The notes beneath the pieces were generated by a model. It had not been told where the DNA came from. It did no database searches and worked only from the letters and a program-made list of their open reading frames with translations. Position numbers and translations under genes: made by a program. From Euphorbia lathyris (lineage: Eukaryota > Streptophyta > Magnoliopsida > Malpighiales > Euphorbiaceae), in contig NC_088916.1 of the NCBI RefSeq assembly GCF_963576675.1, positions 18,204,501 through 18,268,500 of the forward strand: a stretch of DNA of 64,000 nucleotides. The letters run 5' to 3'. Below, piece by piece: positions 11,740 through 21,006 of this stretch. The first letter of the stretch is position 1; the number at the start of each line of letters is the position of its first letter.

Positions 11740-11930
11740 TACATCATTCTCATCTTCATCTACGGACTCAACCTGGTTGGACGATGAAGGTTGTGCACGA
11801 GGTGTGATGCCCTCAGAGTTTTCCTTTTCGGTATACATGGGTTGAACAATCCTCTCCACCTCCTGCATCCGTTGCTCAAACTTCAGTAACTGCTTCTACA
11901 ATTTCCCTTTACATACCCTGCCATGTAGAG
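11740..11930 (-). pseudogene. Possible remnant of the CACTA element's own coding region
   Basis: The minus strand can be read as a Lys/Glu-rich amphipathic stretch (FEQRMQEVERI) followed by a Ser/Glu/Asp-rich tail with VESVDEDEND. The composition resembles C-termini of plant En/Spm transposase_24-type proteins, but no diagnostic motif is visible. 11401-11740 is AT-rich, and I see nothing coding in it. Confidence 0.3.
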
Positions 11931-12070
11931 GAGACACAAAATAGAAAAGGTGTTTGGTTATAAAAGATAGAAAATAATATAGGGAAATAAAATTCACTGC
12001 ATGCATAAAATCAAATGTTAGAAAACCACAATGAAAAATATATAAATTAAGAATGTTATTATAAACTTAC

Positions 12071-12762
12071 TCAAAGCTTGAGTGACTCTTCTTTTATCTG
12101 GTGAAATAAATCTGGTTGGCCTCACAATCTTTGTTGGGCCACAAGTGTATCCAGACTTCGGTGCTTTCAACCTGAACTTCTTTGGAAATTTAACCGTCTT
12201 GTTCGAGTTTCCAGCAATACCCATTGTAACTTTGGAAGGCGCTCACAGCATTAGCAGGGTCCTCTTCCCATGCACTCATCACTCCCCCTTTGCAGCAATT
12301 CGCTATCTGCTGGTTGTATGCAGTACCTGGATGGACCAATTAAGCGAGCCAAACTAGAGATCTCGAGTTCGAATCGGATAAACTATCAAAAAGAAAAGAA
12401 ACTAGTACCTACCTGGCAATAAATCCACAACAATTGGATCCTTCTTGCAAGAATGTGGGATATTTCCTTTAAATTTAGAGCAATCTCCTTGCTCAGTGGT
12501 TTATGCACCAACCATGCTCCAGATGACTTCTTTTTTTGCCCATGTCCGACCTGGTTTTTCTATTTTGCGATGTTTCTGGTAATTATACATCATAACAATT
12601 GCCTGTCAAAACATAACAACATATTATATTATGCAAACCAAATTGAGTTTCAAAACCAAATGCAATTCTAAAATTGATTTAATTTGCATACTACATAGCC
12701 GTCTGGAGTCCAACTTATTACATCCCACTTGATAGTGATATTTCCATTTGCAGCACATGCCT
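12071..12762 (-). pseudogene. COBRA-like protein gene fragment captured in CACTA element
   Basis: Three exons with correct GT-AG junctions on the minus strand: 12762-12692, 12602-12413, 12326-12071. They read as the N-terminal half of the COBRA domain. Exon 1 has NGNITIKWDVISWTPDGYV, exon 2 has WAKKEVIWSMVGA and TTEQGDCSKFKGNIPH, exon 3 has NQQIANCCKGGV and GYTCGPTKIVRPTRF. COBRA proteins are GPI-anchored wall proteins that orient cellulose deposition. Lesions: TAA replaces Gln after SMVGA in exon 2, and there is a one- or two-base frameshift after AVSAFQ in exon 3. The signal peptide, the CCVS cysteine region and the GPI signal are all absent. The retained introns mean capture was at DNA level, not by retroposition. 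Confidence 0.88.
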
Positions 12763-13929
12763 CTGCAATTTCATCAACCCAAAATAGAAGTCAAGCATCT
12801 AAAAGTGGGGAAATAAAAAAGTTAAAAGCAGAGATAAGTAAAGAAGTCAAACATCTAAAAGCGGGGAAATAAAATTCAAGTCATGTTCTTACAACATAAA
12901 CCAGAAGCATGGGCCATAAAAAATATGTTAAATCAATTATCTTGTGCATAAGCTTCTGTTTTGTGCTAACTGGCCGTTTTATGGAATGAATTAGAAAAAT
13001 GAATCATGTTAAAGAGCATTAAGAAGCCTTGTGTCTATTAAGTGAATCTGCTCGTCTCTCATCAGAAAGTTCACATCAATTATAAACTTGTTTCACACTA
13101 CATTTCACTATAATTTCAACAAGAATTTCTATCTGTCGGATAATTGAAAACCAAGTTCCTGAACGCCCAAACAACAACATAGTTGCAGAAAGAAAGAAGA
13201 AAAACACTAGCAAAGGGAAAAAACATGAAAATAGAAGATGAAAGGATTGCTAATTTCACTAGATCAGAAACTAGAATTCACTCAACTTTATGCCTGTGAA
13301 ATTTATTTCCTAATCAAATTAATCTAATTGGGAATATAATATGGTTTGGTATGTAATTAGTTCAAAACTGTAAATATGCATATTATTATTGTCATTATTG
13401 TTTTTTTACATCAGACACCACTCGCTGCATTATAGACAAAACAAGCACTACATTTCTTTATTCTTGTTACATATAGAGAGAAAGAATTGATCAATTAAAA
13501 TTTGAAATTGATTAGGTGCGGATCAAAATCAATACTTATTCAAAAAGCAAAAGCAACACAAATTCAGTAAGCCCTAAATACTCTAAACTGCGCACTTCTA
13601 CACCCTAGATCACAAATAAGAGGGAAAATCTCCAAATCCATTCAAAATCAAAGCTTACCCATTCAAAATTAAACAAACCCATTCAAAATTGAGAAGTTAA
13701 GTCACCTTAAATCATGTGTTTGATGACGGAGAGAGTTCAAACGCAGCTGTTGGAATCCAAATACAAACTGTTCGTGTAACTGGTTGGGAGAGAAAGAGAG
13801 AGAGAGGTGAAGGCATGGTACAGACCGAGAGAGAAGGATGAAGGTCACAAGTAGGCAAGAAGCAAGCAGGTATCGAATGAGATTCTAACAATGCGGACAC
13901 GTGCCCAAGACGGCATTTTTAAGCCTATT
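12763..13929. other. CACTA interior without recognisable genes
   Basis: AT-rich sequence. No ORF longer than about 60 codons looks protein-like, and the ORF at 13712-13900 (minus) has no family resemblance. Part could be introns or flank of the captured COBRA gene, but I cannot support that. Confidence 0.5.
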
Positions 13930-15416
13930 CGAAAATTAAACCTTCATGTTTCCACCACCATCTCTCCTCTTCCTTCTAACCCTTCTGTTGCATTGCGTGA
14001 CGGAATGCCATGACCGAGGAATTTGATGCTCTTATTAAAAATAATACGTGGGTCCTTGTACCCCGTCCTCCTAATCCTAATATTTTGCGAAGTTGGTGGA
14101 TTTTCAGGCATAAGATCAATGGTGATGGCTCTTTTGAGCGATATAAGGCCGGCTTGGTTGGCGATGGAGCAAATCAATTGGTGGGGATTGATTGCGGGGA
14201 AACTTTCAGTCCAGTTGTGAAGCCAGCCACTATTCGAGCAGTTCTAAGCATTGCTCTTTCCAAAAATTGGGGTATTCACCAACTCGACGTCAAAAATGCC
14301 TTTCTACATGGTGACCTTCATGAGACTATATACATGCATCAGCCTTTGGGGTTTCGAGATCCTGCTAGACCTGATTATGTATGTTTGCTCCAAAAATCTT
14401 TATATGGTCTCAAACAGGCCCCTCGGGCTTGGTATCAACGGTTTGCAACCTTTCTCTCTACTTTGGGTTTTGCTCATAGTATGTCTGATCACTCACTTTT
14501 TGTGTTTCGCCAATGCACGGAGATTGCTTATTTGCTTCTTTATGTTGATGATATTGTTCTAACGGCCTCATCTGATAAATTGCGTTCCTCCAACATCACT
14601 AAATTGGGTAATGAATTTGCCATGAAAGATTTAGGGCCGTTGAACTACTTCCTAGGGATCTCTGTCACTCGCTCACCTGGCTCTCTCTTCCTTTCTCAAA
14701 AGAAATATGCTTCAGAAATTATAGAGAAAGCTGGTCTCAGCTCTTCGAATCCTTGTGCCACTCCGGTCTCAGCTCGTCCCGATATATCCTATGCGGTTCA
14801 GCAAGTGTGTTTATTCATGCATGATCCAAAAACACAGCATATGGCAGCCATAAAGCGCATTCTTCGGTATATCAAAGGTACATTGAATCTCGGTCTTACT
14901 CTCACTCCATCATCTCTTGGTTCATTGGTCTCTTACACTGACGTCGATTGGGGAGGTTGTCCGGATACCCGACGTTCCACCTCTGGTTATTGTGTTTTTC
15001 TTGGGGACAATCTCATCTCCTGGTCCGCCAAGAGGCAACCAACCCTCTCTCGCTCGAGTGACGAAGCCGAGTATAGGGGCGTCGCAAATGTTGTCTCCGA
15101 AACTTGTTGGATTCGAAATCTCCTACTCGAACTTCACTGTCCCATTCGGAAGTCCACTTTGGTTTATTGTGATAATGTCAGTGCCGTTTATTTGTCCGAG
15201 AATCCTGTTCAGCACCAGCGGACCAAACATGTCCAGATGGATATACATTTTGTACGGGAAAAAGTCGCCAAAGGCGAGGTTCGAGTTCTTCATGTTCCTT
15301 CTCGACATCAACTTGCGGACATCTTCACCAAAGGCCTTCCTTCTGTATTGTTTGATGATTTTCGGGCTAGTCTCAACGTGCGTCCTCCTCCTGTTTCGAC
15401 TACGGGGGTGTGTTAG
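13930..15416 (+). pseudogene. Copia RT-RNase H fragment inside the CACTA element
   Basis: The frame at 14010-15416 encodes the C-terminal half of a copia pol. It has the RT start (EEFDALIKNNTWVLVPRP), QLDVKNAFLHGDL, LLYVDDIVLTAS (the YVDD active site) and KDLGPLNYFLGI, then RNase H with SYTDVDWGGCPDTRRSTSGY and CDNVSAVYLSENP, ending before the LTR. The frame upstream of 14010 is shifted (VALRDG precedes the break). About 40-50 residues are missing in frame between CATPVSA and RPDISYA, where a conserved linker is expected. Gag, protease and integrase are absent. Confidence 0.88.
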
Positions 15417-15604
15417 ATATTGTTATATATGTTAATATTCTCTCTTTATTGTATTTCCTATTATAAAGCATAATTATAGGAATTATACCATAATTGTATT
15501 GTATTTCCTATTATAATTACCTCTAGCATAATTATAGGAATCATACTATTGTATAAATACCCCTTTCATGATTAATAGAAAATCAAAGGATTCACAATCC
15601 AACA
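15411..15604 (+). repeat. Short 3' LTR of the copia fragment
   Basis: Starts TGTTAGATATTG directly after a GGGGGTG purine tract and the pol stop codon, and ends CAATCCAACA. It is 194 bp, with a TATAAATACC box near 15551 and two internal copies of a CATAATTATAGGAATYATAC motif. No matching 5' LTR is present in the CACTA element. Confidence 0.8.
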
Positions 15605-15929
15605 TCTTTTTCATATAAAAAAAGAAGACCTGCAAAGTTGAGAGTTATTTTAGTTAAAGAGGATTGGATGGAGGGGTGAAAGGTTAGGAAAAAGATTGGG
15701 TGCGTAAAAGAAAGGGGTGAGGGACAGAGATGGACATAGCTGAGATCCAGAATGAAAGAAATTAGAGGGACAAAGATCAGAGAGAAATAGGGTATATCAA
15801 AACAATATAAGAAAAAGGGGGGAAGAATTAAAAACTTTCCCGCTTCTATTTCGTTTCCCAGTTCAAAAAACCTTTTGCTTATTATTTGACTTTCTATTTA
15901 CAATTTAGTTTTTTTTAATTATTTTTTTA

Positions 15930-16100
15930 TCTCCAGCGAAATTTCACTGGTATATTATAATTTTCGTCCCTAATCAGTAGCGGAATAAATATGGCTGCTA
16001 TTTCACTGTAGATCACCAGCGGAAACTGCTTCCGCTGCTGTTCCGCCGGTGATCAGCAGCGAAAATAATTCCGCTGCTGATTTCCGCTGCTGATCAGCTG
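15930..16100. repeat. CACTA right subterminal repeats
   Basis: Copies of CCGCTGCTG, CCAGCGGAAA and TTTCCGCTG in both orientations, next to the right terminus. They are related to the words at the left end. Confidence 0.75.
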
Positions 16101-16113
16101 TTTTCTTGTAGTG

Positions 16114-16215
16114 AATATAGCATAAACTTAGGCCTCATGTATAAAATAGCACCAAGATAGACTTCACATTTACAAAATAATACGAATTTAAGCTTAATGT
16201 TTTACAAAATTTTAA
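16114..16215. repeat. ~30-bp minisatellite, right part
   Basis: Continuation of the array at 10890-11110, starting with the second AAT duplication. Units are AGGCCTCATGTATAAAATAG-like. Confidence 0.75.
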
Positions 16216-17620
16216 ATAAATTTATATGATTTTTTTTATTATTGAAGGTCAGCTTTGCCATGAATATTTGTGGAAATTTTAAGTCTCCCTCCCATTCCTG
16301 TTTCCCAAATTTTACTAGCGTTTGATTTAAAATTATTGGTTTTGCGCCTAATTTTGAAGTTAAATTCATCTCGTTTTGCTTCAAATTTTAGTGTATTGCC
16401 TTGCCTTGCTGTGCTATATTCAGTCTGTTCTTTATTTTCAGATTGAATTTTTTTGTTAATAATTTTCAGATATTGGGCTGAAACAGTCCAAAAGTTTAAC
16501 TAATTGATTTTGTCTGTTCTGTGATAATGAAGATGTAATCAAAAGGTCATGTAAAATAGGAACTATTTCATTCTGTTTCTTATGTTATTATTTGATTAAG
16601 GTCAGGTAAGATGCTAAGTTGCTAACTGATCTCTGAATTAATTGTTCTGTGAAATAACATTTGAGATCTTTTGTTGGTTTAACCTATTAGCTAGTCCTAA
16701 GTGACATCATTTTCTCATCATTTGTATGTAAACGAGCCTCTTGTTGTTTTCCTTGCAACATACAATTTGGAAATTAAGAGTGATAAAGAGTAACAATGAA
16801 GTATGTTTAAGAAACTTCTAAATTCATTAACTCAAGACTTCATTATGTTATGTAGTACCATTTTTGTTAAGTTGAAATAACAAAATGACCTTTATCCTTG
16901 AATATTAGCTTTGGAAACTCAAAAAGGTTTCATTGAGCATGCCCATTAGTTATTGGTGCTTTTACTTTCTAAGCTTTGAAATTTATTTTCTTATTGACAA
17001 TTGAATTAAGGTAAAATGGTAATATACGAATGTGTTAGAAGTTGACATGTCTATTTTTGGATGTTATTTTGGTTTAGAAAATGAGGTGCCACATATTTCT
17101 TGTAATGGATGAAGATGTTAGTTGTTCACAAATGGTTTTGTTTGCAGATATACACTCATGGGCAACAACTGGTTCTCCATTCTTAGGAATTAATTAATGT
17201 TTCATTTTTTAGAATCATCCTTTGATGTGATCAGCAACCCTGCGGTTCATTCCTTTTAGTTTTCTTCCAACACCTCTCTGGAAAATGTGTTATCTAGTAG
17301 CTGACAATGTAAAAGAGGGACTTGAATTTTACTCTAAAGCTTCCTTATATGGTTGCAATTTGCAAAGTATTCCACTGAAGAAAGAGAGTAATAGATTTTT
17401 AGCATATGGCGAAGTACCATGATACAACTGCTATGTTATTATTTGTACATTCTGAATAATGTAGTGATTCTAAGGGTATTGTCTCCAAGTAAGGATTGAT
17501 TCACAACTGCTTTTAGCTCCAGATTGTAATATATCTGATCTAGTTTCTACTAATTCTACTTTCTGAATCTCAGTAGATCATTGCTCTCACAAACTCTTAT
17601 TTTTTCATATTCTACATGGT
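16216..17620. other. AT-rich intergenic or intronic sequence
   Basis: No coding stretch is recognised on either strand. The texture (T-rich tracts, occasional TTTGCAG acceptor-like sites) resembles plant intron sequence. Confidence 0.5.
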
Positions 17621-17626
17621 AAGATA

Positions 17627-17871
17627 CTAAGATTGTTCTCTTCTCCTATAACAATTCTCCATATATGAGCCCTTGTGCTTCATCTTTTGAGATGAAAATT
17701 TAATTTTAAGCTTAATCAGTCTTCCAAAATTATCCATGTATTTTGGAAGAGATGTTATGAATTTGTGATTTGGGTCTTGTTTATTTTCCAGAGCATGTTT
17801 AAGACCTTCTAGGCGTGCTAAGAAAGCTTCTCGCTTGATCTTGTCCTCTGTAATATCACCACAGTTGGTAA
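17627..17871 (-). other. Unrecognised possible exon
   Basis: The minus strand is open for about 80 codons with a protein-like charged composition (DITEDKIKREAFLARLEGL), ending in TAG at 17627-17629. I do not recognise the family. The plus strand over 17796-17870 also has an AG/GT pair that could bound a small exon, so the strand is uncertain. It lies among fragments of unrelated genes. Confidence 0.2.
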
Positions 17872-18466
17872 TTTTACTTACTCTTCACCTGATTTAGGAA
17901 ATCAATTTTGCACTCTTTAGTTGCTTGTATTTCGCAATGGCGATTTGTAGAAAACTGCTTTGTGATTTCCTTTGATTTGACGAGGTTCAAGAAGATTATT
18001 TGTGAATTAAATGCTTCTCTTTTGTCCTTGTTTCAAAAGCTAGTGTAATAGATAACAATTTGGTAATCTGTCAACAAGTTAGTAAATTCAATTTTCTGTT
18101 GTACTCATGAGGTGTGCTGTTCTTCAGTTTTGCTACATAAGGCATTTTTGCACATAGTGGCCCAACCAATGCTTGTACAACAGTCAAAATGTACCAGTGA
18201 TATCAGTTAATTTCATTCTGTATAGTGATTTTTTTTATACTTCGAATCAAAAGAGGGGATCATGGATCTAATTTCTATCCTTCAATGCTTGTGTTATTTG
18301 CTACTTATTGGAAGTTTTTTATTCTCCATGCCTTCATCTGATTTTCCCATGCTTATATTTCCTTGGAATTCACCAGAAATCAGCTATACATAGACAATTT
18401 CCTGAGGATAAAAAGTATTTAATCACCGACAAACAAATAGAAACAGAACCTACTAATATTTAACAT

Positions 18467-18690
18467 GTCTACCCGTCCACCTATGTCTGTTGAAAACATA
18501 ATAAGATGCAAGATTTAAAATCAAATTAAAGTGGGTTTAGTTCAAATTTCAAACCTGGTAACGCCTCTATACTGTGAAGTTCTTTGGCCAAATGTGTCAA
18601 TAGACTTCCTATGAACAGGTTGCTTTTGGCCTACTTTTGCAGAGCCTCTCTTATTGGTTTCTACAGCCAAAGATTCAGAAGAAGCAGGTG
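18467..18690 (-). pseudogene. AINTEGUMENTA-like AP2 transcription-factor exon fragments
   Basis: Exon 18690-18555 (minus) encodes a basic linker and the start of the first AP2 domain with [20 protein letters not shown], and ends at a GT donor after RGVTR. After an intron, 18486-18467 gives HRWTGR in the correct phase and then loses homology. That split is the family's conserved exon boundary. AINTEGUMENTA/PLETHORA-type proteins are nuclear regulators of organ growth with two AP2 domains. Only about 50 residues survive, so this is a gene fragment. The left limit of the first exon is approximate. Confidence 0.85.
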
Positions 18691-19358
18691 ACAATATATT
18701 ATTAGTTTCTATAATATATGATTGGCACTTGGCAGTGCCAGTCTTAGGCTATACTGTGATATGAGATAACATCTATGGAGACAATAGAGAATGTATGCTT
18801 TTATAGATGTTTTCTTCTGTAATCTTATGGATAACAGAATAATTTTCTCCTGAACTTGTATTGAGTTCGACTAAACAATTTGCCCAATTTGAATACATGT
18901 CATTGTCCATTGGTTGAATGTGCATACATGCCATTCTTGTAGTTTGTCAAGCAATACAAAATTTCATGTCAAAATTGACCAGAAAAGTCATTTTGGAGTT
19001 AAGAATATAATTTCAGGGGCATAATGTACTAATTTCTGTGATCTTACTACATAGTTTGAAGTTGTTTGGAAACCCTCAGAATTCAGAAATCTATTTTATC
19101 GCACAATATCTTTTTGTCCAAGTCTTGCAAATACAAAACGGGTTGCATTCTTACAAGTTTGATATGTTTGATTGGTTCTCTACACAACAAAGGCTGGTGA
19201 GCAATGTAGAATCAGGGGTGAGAAGTGGGATGAGGAGGCTGAACAGGACATATTAGTTTTATCTTTAATTTTCTTGCAAATCAAATCCAGAACAGGACAG
19301 ATTTGATTTGATTTTACTTTAGCTATTATTTTCGGATAAAAGATCCTCTTCCTTGCAG

Positions 19359-19400
19359 GGATGAAACCTTAGCTGATCGTCTTCAGAGGATCAAATCTAG
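19359..19400 (+). pseudogene. CFIm25-like (NUDT21/CPSF5) exon fragment, 5' of MULE
   Basis: A TTGCAG acceptor and a GT donor bound a 42-base exon encoding DETLADRLQRIKS. This matches the segment just before the Nudix domain in the plant 25-kDa subunit of pre-mRNA cleavage factor I, which selects polyadenylation sites by binding UGUA. The phase fits the exon at 25511. The following intron received the 6.0-kb MULE. Earlier exons were not found. Confidence 0.7.
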
Positions 19401-19415
19401 GTACTTTCTTCTCCT

Positions 19416-19424
19416 TTTTTTTAA
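19416..19424. repeat. 9-bp target duplication TTTTTTTAA of MULE
   Basis: Repeated at 25434-25442 directly after the right terminal repeat. A 9-bp duplication is characteristic of Mutator elements. Low complexity lowers its specificity slightly. Confidence 0.8.
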
Positions 19425-19811
19425 GGGATAAGTACAAAAAAAAATGCCTGTGGTATACCGGATTTGCGAACTGGGACCTGTGTTTTTTTTTTACAAACGG
19501 AGGTCTGTGATAAACGCCGTTAGCAAAGAACGGATTTTTTCACTCACTCCGTCATTTATGCTTACGTGGCACTTTGACCCAAATGTTGACCAGGGGCAAA
19601 ACAGGGATTAAATGAAATATTTTATATATAAACCCAAAAAACACAAATCCCCAATATCGCACCCCTTCTTCTTCTCCCCTTTCCCTAATTCGATTTCCCT
19701 CTCCCAAATTGCAAACCCTAATTCCTTAATTGGATACCCAACACACCCGTTCTGGCACGAATTGTAACTCTACGTCCACCCTATTGTAATCCCGAACGCG
19801 TTTCAAGTAGG

Positions 19812-20284
19812 ATGAGTCGAACATCCTTAAATTCGTGGGTGCAGGGAAGTCAAGAAGAATGGGCAGGACCTGTGAGATGCAATTGCGGATTCATTTCACC
19901 ACTACGAACAGCTAAGACGCCGGGGAACATGGGCAGGCGGTTTTTTGGTTGTGGGTGTTTTAAGGAGGTGAATGGCTGTAATTTCTTTGAATGAATTGAT
20001 GAATTGCCATGCAGGAGGGGAAAGATGGTGTTATTAGCATTGAAGGATGAGAGAAAGGTATTGCAATTGCTCAGAAAAGGATTGAAGAGTTGGAGGTGGA
20101 GTTGAGTTTGGCTAAAAAGATGGTGGCAGAAAAAGAAATCGTTGGGCAGAGTGAGAGGCAGGGAAGAAGATGGACATGGAACTGCTGTATAGGAAATGTA
20201 GTTTGCTTGGTTATTGTCATAATAGGGTTAGAGATGTATTGGTTGGATTTAGGGAACAATTATAGGAATTCTTTGGCACCTTGA
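19812..20284 (+). pseudogene. GRF-type zinc-finger membrane protein gene (broken), MULE accessory gene
   Basis: The 60-codon start encodes MSRTSLNSW and a GRF-type zinc finger (CNCG...TAKTPGNMGRRFFGCG...GCNFFE). The fold is that of nucleic-acid-binding GRF fingers in NEIL3 and topoisomerase III. A TGA follows NFFE where family members have Trp-Ile-Asp. A shifted frame from about 20090 continues with a Glu/Lys-rich coiled-coil segment and a hydrophobic helix (CCIGNVVCLVIVIIGLEMYW). The order finger, coiled coil, C-terminal membrane anchor is that of the small plant GRF proteins. A role in the element is inferred only from its position between the terminal repeats. Confidence 0.75.
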
Positions 20285-21000
20285 ATTGTTCTTGAATTGT
20301 TCTTGGATTTTTTGGTATGTATTTGGTATTCTGTGATACCAATTGGGCATGAAATTAGATTTTGTATGAAATGTTACTTAGTGTTATGAATTAGTATTGG
20401 AATTCTATGATATGAATTGCTTAAGTTTCATGTTTTTCTTGTTGACACAAAATGGGAATTGGTTAGAATTATGTAAAGGTATTGGGTAAACTGGAGTAGG
20501 TTATTTAGGTATGGATTAAGGTTGATATTGGCGACATTAGCAAGCATATTCATTATGTATTTGCAATGAAGCCTGTAATTGACAAAAAAATGGACACTTA
20601 CTTGACACACAACTGTATTGTAGAGACCTGTAATTGAAAAGAAATGGACACTTAATTGTAAGCTCTTGAAACTGTAATTGACACATAATTGTAAGCATTG
20701 TATAGACCTGTAATTTAATCCCAAAACATCGAAGATGCATTACAAAAGCAGTTAAGTCAACATCGTTCAATCGTCTTAACTAAACCTGTAATAACATACA
20801 CAAAAAACAGGGTACTTCATACCCGCTAGACACAGAAATTTTACTACAAAGCATCTAAAAACAGGGTACTTCAGACCCGATAGCCACATAAACAGAGTAC
20901 TGCTCTGGGTACTTCAGACCCACAAAAAAACATCTAACATGCTATAAGCATCCAAAAAAACATCTAATATGCTGTAAGCATCCAAAAAAAACATCTAATC
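20285..21000. repeat. Degenerate short repeats between the two MULE genes
   Basis: Repeated words include ACAGGGTACTTCAGACCC (near 20808, 20867, 20905), GACCTGTAATTG (near 20570-20710) and ATGCTGTAAGCATCCAAAAA (20940-20995). No coding content. It is probably the shared 3' untranslated/spacer region of the convergent genes. Confidence 0.6.
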
Positions 21001-21006
21001 CCAAGC

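Larger units (their letters stand above)
11111..16113. mobile_element. Non-autonomous CACTA (En/Spm) element with captured sequences
   Basis: Terminal inverted repeats CACTACAAGAAAA (11111-11123) and its complement (16101-16113) match perfectly over 13 bp and are bounded by AAT duplications. Both ends carry many short CCAGCGG/CCGTCGG-type subterminal motifs, the presumed TNPA-type binding sites. No recognisable TNPD transposase remains. The interior holds a COBRA-like gene fragment and a copia RT fragment with an LTR, so this copy works as a cargo carrier mobilised in trans, or is now inert. Confidence 0.92.
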
